Origin: Jatrophihabitans sp.
GTDB lineage: Bacteria; Actinomycetota; Actinomycetes; Mycobacteriales; Jatrophihabitantaceae
Length of the DNA: 64,000 nucleotides
Direction: 5' to 3'
NCBI GenBank assembly: GCA_036389035.1
Contig: DASVQQ010000017.1
Span: 25,144 to 89,143 of the forward strand
Shown: positions 58,920-64,000 of the stretch, piece after piece
Layout: the number at the start of each line of letters is the position of its first letter
How positions within the stretch are numbered: position 1 is the first letter of the stretch
The notes under the pieces: generated by a model
Told to the model about the DNA's origin: nothing
Seen by the model: the letters and a program-made list of their open reading frames with translations, nothing else
Database searches by the model: none
Program-made: the position numbers and the translations under genes

Positions 58920-59978
58920 TCAGCCGCGCGCGTGTCCGAGACCGAGCTGCTGGAGCAGCCGGATCGAGGGGTCGTCGGCGCCGCTGACCGGGCGCACCGC
59001 CGCGCCGGCGTCGAGCAGCCGCCAGCCGGCCACCGCCAGTGCTCGCAGGCCGTCCAGTCCGTCGCCGCCGGCCTCGCCGTCCGGATCAGCGCCGCTGAGC
59101 AGCAGCTCGACGCCGCGGATCTCGACCCTGGCCGTTCCACAGCTCACCAGTTGGTCAGTGACCGTCACCTCGGGATGGCCGCGCAGCAGCGCGGAGACGT
59201 CGTGGCCGAGGTAGTCCGGCCGGTGCAAGGCCTCGGCCCCGAGTAGCTTGGCCGCGTCGGTGACGCCGCTGAGCACCAGCAGCGAGTCGCAGTCAGCCCG
59301 GCGGGCGCCCTCGATGTCGGTGTCGAGCCGGTCGCCCACCACGATCGGGTACCGGGCCTTGGAGCGTTCGACGCTCTCGGCGTGCATGGCCGGGTCGGGC
59401 TTGCCGGTGGCGGCCGGCGTCTGGCCGGTCGCATGCCGAAGCGCTGCCACCAGCGATCCGTTGCCGGGCAACGGCCCGCGCGCGGACGGCACGGTGGCGT
59501 CGAGGTTGGTGGCCAGCCAGGGCACCCCCCTGGTGATCGCCACCGCCCCCTCGGCCAGCGCTGCCCAGTCCAGGCCCGGAAAGAAGCCCTGCACGACGGC
59601 GGCCGGGTCCTGCTCGGCGGAGAACACCGGTTTCAGCCCTCGTTCGGTGAGCGCCTCGATCAGGCCGGTGGTGCCCAGCACCAGCACCGGGGCGCCGGCC
59701 GGCAGCCGGTCAGCCAGGTAGTGCGCGGCGGCCTGGGCCGAGGTGATCACCTCGTCGGCGGCGGCCGGCACCCCCACCCGGTGCAGCAACTCGGCGACCT
59801 GGTCGGGGGTGCGGGAAGCGTTGTTGGTCACGAAGGCCAGTCGCATGCCTAACTGGCGGGCCGAGGCCAGCGCCTGGGGCGCCCCGGCAACCGGCTGCTC
59901 GCCGACGTAGACGACCCCGTCGAGGTCCAGCAGGGCCACGTCGTAACGACGGGCCAGCGGCTGTTGGGAGCCGATCAT
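58920..59978 (-). CDS. HAD-family phosphatase (NagD-like, Rv1692-like)
   Basis: A 352-residue HAD phosphatase. LLDLDGVVYVGEQPV holds the nucleophile Asp and acid (DxDG), FVTNNASRTPDQVAELL is motif II with the cap and the IVVGDRLDTDIEGARRADCDSLLVLSGV segment contains motif IV. The position and family match Rv1692, described as a glycerol-3-phosphate phosphatase. The C-terminal 90 residues are an added domain (TARVEIRGVELLLSGADPDGE...). ATG 59978 follows GGAG by 8 nt; a frame extending to 60959 is unconserved. Confidence 0.88.
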   Translation of the reverse strand: MIGSQQPLARRYDVALLDLDGVVYVGEQPVAGAPQALASARQLGMRLAFVTNNASRTPDQVAELLHRVGVPAAADEVITSAQAAAHYLADRLPAGAPVLVLGTTGLIEALTERGLKPVFSAEQDPAAVVQGFFPGLDWAALAEGAVAITRGVPWLATNLDATVPSARGPLPGNGSLVAALRHATGQTPAATGKPDPAMHAESVERSKARYPIVVGDRLDTDIEGARRADCDSLLVLSGVTDAAKLLGAEALHRPDYLGHDVSALLRGHPEVTVTDQLVSCGTARVEIRGVELLLSGADPDGEAGGDGLDGLRALAVAGWRLLDAGAAVRPVSGADDPSIRLLQQLGLGHARG

Positions 59979-60030
59979 GCGTTTTCTCCATTCCGGGTGA
60001 TCAGGTCGGTACCGTGCGCAGGCTGCCGCG

Positions 60031-60036
60031 TAGCAT
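60031..60036 (+). promoter_or_regulatory. -10 box for a leaderless DUF1015 transcript
   Basis: TAGCAT ends 8 nt before the GTG at 60045; no ribosome binding site is present. Confidence 0.5.
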
Positions 60037-60044
60037 CGGCCCTC

Positions 60045-61313
60045 GTGACCGATCCTCTCGCCACCGGCCGTGGCCTGTCCCTTGCCCCGTTTCGCGCGAC
60101 TCGGTTCTGCGCTGACGCCGACACCCTGGGACGGCAGCTGTCCCCGCCCTACGACGTCATCTCCGACGCCGACCGGGCTGCCCTGGTCCAGGCCAGTCCG
60201 ACCAACGTCGTCCGGCTGATCCTTCCAGAGCAGGACGAGGCTGAGCTCGGCGACGGTGACCGCTACGCCGGAGCCAAGGCGCTCCTTCAGGACTGGCTCG
60301 ACCGAGGGGTGCTTGCCGTCGATGACGAGGCTGCCCTGTTCGTCTATGAGATGAGCACGTCCGAGGGCTCGGTGACCCGGGGGCTGCTCGGCGCGGTGGA
60401 ACTGCGCGACCCCGAGGACGGGGTGATCCTGCCGCACGAGAACACCATGGCCGGACCGGTGTCGGACCGGCTGGCGTTGATGAGCGCCACCGAGGCGAAT
60501 CTCGAACCGATCTTCCTGGTCTATGACGGCGGCGGGGCGGCCTCCGAGCTGGTCGCTTCGGTCACCGACCAGGAACCCGCCAGCACGGCCAGCACGCCGG
60601 ACGGGGTCCGGCACCGGTTGTGGGCGGTCACCGATCCGGCCGCGCACGACGCGGTGGCGGCAGACCTCGCCGGCCGGCGGGCGCTGATCGCCGACGGCCA
60701 CCATCGCTACGCGACATACCGGCAGCTGCAGGCCGACCACCAGGGCCAGCCCGGGCCCTGGGACCGGGGCCTGACGCTGCTGGTCGACACCTCGTCCTAC
60801 GGCCCGCAGGTCCATCCGATCCACCGGGTGGTGGCACTCGGGTGGACCCGGATCCTTGAGCTGACCGCGGCCGCCGCCGAGGTCAGTGAGCCGATGTCCG
60901 TCGCCGCGGCGGAGAAGCTGCTGGCCCAGACCGACGGCTTCGCAGTCGTCCTGGCACATGACGACGAGGCGGTGCTCGTGTCACGGCTGTCGTCCGAGAT
61001 CCAGCGACAGGCCCTCGGCGAGGCTGCCGGCACCGCGCTAGGCGAACTTGACATAACGGTGTTGCACCGGGTGCTGGTGGAGCAGGTGTGGCAGTTGAGC
61101 GACACAGTGGACAACGTCGGTTACGCGCACAGCGTCAGCGAGGCGCTGGCCGATGCGTCGCACGCCGGGAACACCGCCGTGCTGGTTCGGGCCACGCCGG
61201 TCCAGGCGGTGGCAGCCGTCGCGGCCGCCGGCGAGCGGATGCCCCGCAAGTCGACGCTGTTCACTCCGAAGCCGGCCTCCGGCGCGGTCATCCGGCGGTT
61301 CGCCGACCAGTGA
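60045..61313 (+). CDS. DUF1015 family protein
   Basis: A 422-residue protein of the DUF1015 family, conserved in many bacteria with unknown function. Recognisable blocks are LSPPYDVISDADRAAL, ANLEPIFLVYD, ALIADGHHRYATY (His-His) and HPIHRVV (near 260). GTG 60045 is the usual family start; upstream residues are not conserved. The 3' end, CGGCGGTTCGCCGACCAG-TGA, is echoed by tandem repeats just downstream. Confidence 0.85.
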   Translation: MTDPLATGRGLSLAPFRATRFCADADTLGRQLSPPYDVISDADRAALVQASPTNVVRLILPEQDEAELGDGDRYAGAKALLQDWLDRGVLAVDDEAALFVYEMSTSEGSVTRGLLGAVELRDPEDGVILPHENTMAGPVSDRLALMSATEANLEPIFLVYDGGGAASELVASVTDQEPASTASTPDGVRHRLWAVTDPAAHDAVAADLAGRRALIADGHHRYATYRQLQADHQGQPGPWDRGLTLLVDTSSYGPQVHPIHRVVALGWTRILELTAAAAEVSEPMSVAAAEKLLAQTDGFAVVLAHDDEAVLVSRLSSEIQRQALGEAAGTALGELDITVLHRVLVEQVWQLSDTVDNVGYAHSVSEALADASHAGNTAVLVRATPVQAVAAVAAAGERMPRKSTLFTPKPASGAVIRRFADQ

Positions 61314-61333
61314 CTCAGCGGTAGGTCGACCCG

Positions 61334-61404
61334 GACTCAGCGGTTCGCGACCAGGGACTCAGCAGTTCGCGACCAGGACTCAGCAGTTCGCGACCAGGAC
61401 TCAG
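61334..61404. repeat. Tandem repeats at the convergent junction of DUF1015 and TPR genes
   Basis: GACTCAGC(G/A)GTTCGCGACCAG is repeated at 61334-61355 (with one extra G), 61356-61376 and 61377-61397, ending with a partial GACTCAG (61398-61404). A degenerate unit covers the last codons of the DUF1015 gene (61294-61320). The last unit overlaps the stop codon of the TPR gene (61401-61403). Confidence 0.85.
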
Positions 61405-63308
61405 AGCAGGTCCGCGGCCCGGTCGGCCGCGTCGGTCTCGTCGTCGAAGTCGGCTTTCGCGGCCTCGCCGAACCACTGGACAGCCTCCTGGATCCGGCCG
61501 GCTTCGACCAGCGCGTCGGCGTAGGCGTACCAGAGCCGGGCGCTGCCCGGCTTGGGGTTCTTGGCGTCCAGGCCATCACGCTCGAACACCGCCAGCGCGG
61601 CGTCGAGCTGGTTCAGGTCGCGCCGGGCACCAGCGACCACGATGAGCAGTTCGGCGCGGGTGCTGGGGTCCAGCTTGGGCACCGCGGGGTCATCGAGTGC
61701 CTTGAGCGCCCGTTCCGGACGGCCCAGCGCACGTTCGCAGTCGGCCATCACCGCAATGTTGCTGGCGTCGCCGGAGATCCGGCGGGCGGCTCGCAGCTCT
61801 GACAGGGCCTCGGCCCACTCACCGGCGTGGTAGGCCGCCAACCCGGTGGCTTCGCGTACCGCGCCCACCCGGGCACCTCGGCCGCGGGCGGCACGGGCGT
61901 GCTCCAAGGCCTTCTTCGGGTCGGTGTCGATCGCCTGGCCCGCGGCTACCAGGTGAGCGCCTACGAACTCAGCGGCGAGCTTGCTGAGCGAGCGCAGCTC
62001 GGAGCGGACCGAAGGGTCGAGCAGTTTCGGATCGGCGCCGGCGGGAATCGCAATCTCGGCGCCTCGGGTCGGCCTGGAGCCCCTAGTCGACTCGTAGTCC
62101 TCCTCGACCCGATTGCTTCGACCGCCGGCGCTGTCGGCACGCGAATAGCGCCGTTCGCCACCGGTGGTGTCAGCACGCGAATAGCGCCGTTCGCCACCGG
62201 CGCTGTCAGCACGCGGATAGCGCCGTTCGCCACCGGTGGTGTCGGCACGGGGATAACGCCGTTCGCCGCCGGTGGAACTGGTAGGACGGCCACCACTGGA
62301 GGAGCGGTTGCCGGCCGGGCGATCGGAGCGGCTGGGACGCGAGCCGCTGTCGAAACCGGCTGCTGAGTCGCGGCCCCGGCTCCCGGCGCCCGACGTCCGG
62401 CTGTCGCGGCGCTCACCGCTGTCGCCGCGGGTGCTCTGGTAGCCACCCTCACGTCGTGCACCGGAGTAACCCCCACCGTCACGACGCGTATCGGAGTACC
62501 CGCCACCGGATCCAGTGCCCCCACGGCTTGGCCCGGCCGGTTTGCGATCGTCCTGGCGTGCGGTGCCCGAACCGGCTGGCTCCCACCAGTTGGCGCTCGT
62601 GCGGGGCTCACGCTCGGACCGGGCGCTTGTCGGGCGTCCGGCTGCCGGCGCACGCCGGGGTTCGTAGCCAGAACTACGCACAGTGGACGATGAGCCGTGC
62701 TGATCCCGGGGATTTCCTCGGGCCGGCCGGGCGGTGTCGGAGCCGGCAGGCCTTCCGCCGCGCGGTTGTGCGCGGTCGGCACCCCGGAAGGAGCCGGCAG
62801 TGCCCGCGCCCTCGCTCGAGGAGCCATAACGGCGGGCGCCTCCGCCGGAGCGTTCGCCAGCGGCCGGAAACCGGTCACGTGACTGGCCGCCGGCGCGGTA
62901 ACCGGCAGCGCCGCCGCTCGCACCACCAGCGCGGTCAGAGCGTCGGGGACCATCGGAGCCAGCAGCCGGACGGCCGTAGGAACCGCGGCTGTCCTGCCTG
63001 GGGCCCGATGACCGCTGACCCTCCGAACGGGTGCTGCCGGCAGCACTACGGCCAGTAGTCGAGGAGCCCCGGGGCGCGTAGTCCCGCGCGGGAGAACCTT
63101 GCCGGCCCGGGTTGTCCCCCTGGCCGCCGCGACCTGCCGAAGCACCGCGACCAGCCGAAGCACCGCGACCAGCTGCAACACCACGACCAGCTGCAGCACT
63201 ACGCGACCCCGTCGAGCCGGCTCGGCCGCGGTCACCGCTTCCAGTGGGTGTGCCTCGCCCGTCGCGCCTGGCGTTGGAGCCGCCGCGGCTAGATCCATAG
63301 TCAGCCAT
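61401..63308 (-). CDS. Gly/Arg/Ser-rich TPR protein (Rv1691-like position)
   Basis: A 635-residue protein. The first 400 residues are disordered: RGG/SRG-type repeats, the AGRGASAGRG motif near residue 45 and four to five GGERRY(P/S)RAD repeats near 355-400. The last 230 residues form TPR-like helical pairs (ARAARGRGARVGAVREATGLAAYHAGEWAEALSELRAARRISGD). The gene lies where Rv1691, a TPR protein, lies in Mycobacterium. ATG 63308 (third Met codon) is preferred because GCGGGA is 8 nt upstream; ATG 63317 and 63314 are alternatives. The unusual N-terminus could bind RNA or drive condensate formation (inference). Confidence 0.78.
   Translation of the reverse strand: MADYGSSRGGSNARRDGRGTPTGSGDRGRAGSTGSRSAAAGRGVAAGRGASAGRGASAGRGGQGDNPGRQGSPARDYAPRGSSTTGRSAAGSTRSEGQRSSGPRQDSRGSYGRPAAGSDGPRRSDRAGGASGGAAGYRAGGQSRDRFPAAGERSGGGARRYGSSSEGAGTAGSFRGADRAQPRGGRPAGSDTARPARGNPRDQHGSSSTVRSSGYEPRRAPAAGRPTSARSEREPRTSANWWEPAGSGTARQDDRKPAGPSRGGTGSGGGYSDTRRDGGGYSGARREGGYQSTRGDSGERRDSRTSGAGSRGRDSAAGFDSGSRPSRSDRPAGNRSSSGGRPTSSTGGERRYPRADTTGGERRYPRADSAGGERRYSRADTTGGERRYSRADSAGGRSNRVEEDYESTRGSRPTRGAEIAIPAGADPKLLDPSVRSELRSLSKLAAEFVGAHLVAAGQAIDTDPKKALEHARAARGRGARVGAVREATGLAAYHAGEWAEALSELRAARRISGDASNIAVMADCERALGRPERALKALDDPAVPKLDPSTRAELLIVVAGARRDLNQLDAALAVFERDGLDAKNPKPGSARLWYAYADALVEAGRIQEAVQWFGEAAKADFDDETDAADRAADLL
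62135..62278 (-). repeat. Four 36-bp tandem repeats in the TPR gene
   Basis: Nearly identical units at 62135, 62171, 62207 and 62243 encode 12-residue blocks ERRY(P/S)RAD(T/S)(T/A)GG. The near-identical DNA suggests recent expansion. Confidence 0.85.
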
Positions 63309-63338
63309 GTTCATCATCCCGCTCGCCTAGAAAGAAAA

Positions 63339-63379
63339 GAGCCAGAACCGTCCGGCATCAACCGAACGGTCCTGGCTCT
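63339..63379 (-). terminator. Second terminator of the rRNA operon
   Basis: AGAGCCAG and CTGGCTCT flank a further CCG/CGG part (63339-63355 with 63362-63379), loop about 6 nt, followed on the minus strand by TTTTC. It lies just downstream of the first terminator and 31 nt before the TPR gene start. Confidence 0.82.
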
Positions 63380-63386
63380 AAAACAA

Positions 63387-63419
63387 CCAAGGTCGTTCGG
63401 CAATGCCGAACGACCTTGG
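63387..63419 (-). terminator. First terminator of the rRNA operon
   Basis: CCAAGGTCGTTCGGC (63387-63401) and GCCGAACGACCTTGG (63405-63419) form a perfect 15-bp stem with a 3-nt loop, followed on the minus strand by TTGTTTTA. It lies 10 nt after the 5S rRNA 3' end, a strong intrinsic terminator. Confidence 0.93.
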
Positions 63420-63429
63420 TCGAAAGTGT

Positions 63430-63548
63430 GTCCGGCGACGTCCTACTCTCCCACGCAGTGGCCCGCGCAGTACCATCGGCGCTGAGAGGCTTAGCTTCCG
63501 GGTTCGGGATGGGACCGGGCGTTTCCCTCTCGCTATGGTCGCCGAAAC
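63430..63548 (-). rRNA. rrf: 5S ribosomal RNA
   Basis: A 119-nt 5S rRNA on the minus strand: GTTTCGGCGACCATAGCG at the 5' end, the conserved ATCCCGAACCCGGAAGCTAAGCC core, and GTGGGAGAGTAGGACG near the 3' end, which pairs with the 5' end. Exact termini are uncertain by a few bases. Confidence 0.95.
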
Positions 63549-63639
63549 TCTATGGAGATATCCGGTCCGCACCATCTCGAGCAAGCTCGAAACGGGGACC
63601 GTACCTCGGGAACCGCACAGTGGACGCGTAGCATTTTTG

Positions 63640-64000
<361 letters not shown>

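Noticed and set aside
58920..60959. A 679-residue HAD protein starting at 60959
   Set aside because: The upstream part is antisense to the DUF1015 gene and unconserved; the ATG at 59978 has a ribosome site and the family start.
62135..62278. 36-bp repeats resembling a CRISPR array
   Set aside because: Units are contiguous with no spacers, in frame with a coding repeat and encode a 12-residue motif.

Overview
This is a high-GC (about 70 percent) chromosomal segment of an actinomycete (Actinomycetota). The evidence is the GC bias, frequent GTG starts, overlapping ATGA/GTGA junctions, a split Ku/LigD repair system, a GarA-type FHA protein, SteA/SteB, TlyA, DUF881 proteins and two runs of gene order shared with Mycobacterium: one like Rv1822-Rv1832 (pgsA, DUF881, small basic protein, DUF881, gcvH, FHA, MerR, bifunctional nuclease, MerR, gcvP) and one like Rv1691-Rv1696 (TPR protein, HAD phosphatase, small protein, tlyA, nadK, recN). 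No mycolate-specific gene is visible. The genus cannot be fixed from sequence alone; a Frankia/Jatrophihabitans-like or other non-mycobacterial actinomycete is a guess.

Region by region. 1-8.2 kb is an accessory stretch: the tail of an unknown gene, two tandem class C beta-lactamase-like hydrolases coupled to a VOC protein, a divergent HTH regulator/MFS exporter pair sharing a 30-bp perfect operator palindrome, a D-cysteine desulfhydrase-like PLP enzyme, a tRNA-like structured element, and DinB, GNAT and unknown proteins. 8.2-16 kb is a complete sugar uptake and catabolism operon (Gfo/Idh/MocA dehydrogenase, ribose-type ABC transporter, sugar isomerase) with a divergent ROK regulator. 16-21.4 kb holds an emfourin-like inhibitor, a phospholipase D-like protein, a hydrolase, exonuclease III and an unusual ribbon-helix-helix protein fused to a degenerate P-loop-like domain. 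21.4-25.5 kb carries tryptophanyl-tRNA synthetase behind a convincing leader-peptide attenuator, then Ku and separate LigD ligase and polymerase genes (NHEJ). 25.5-33.8 kb holds a secreted I36-type inhibitor, a 57-residue Cys-rich protein, a fused double ABC exporter, a CDF metal exporter, a GuaB1-type GMP reductase, an HAD-like protein and a DUF5999 protein.

33.8-43 kb is the glycine cleavage/GarA/pgsA cluster with a glycine riboswitch before gcvP and tRNA-Pro at its end. 43-60 kb is a nearly continuous minus-strand housekeeping run: der, cmk, chorismate mutase, rluB, scpB, scpA, parA, xerD, nudix, pyrG, steB, steA, recN, nadK, tlyA, a small protein and an HAD phosphatase. 60-63.3 kb holds a DUF1015 protein and a long Gly/Arg/Ser-rich TPR protein. 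63.3-64 kb is the 3' end of an rRNA operon (5S and partial 23S, minus strand) with two strong terminators.

Two window-wide habits stand out. Many genes appear to be leaderless, with a TAnnnT-like -10 box 6-8 nt before the start codon. Short in-frame tandem repeats recur in unconserved linkers and tails of otherwise ordinary proteins. No insertion sequence, prophage or CRISPR array was found.
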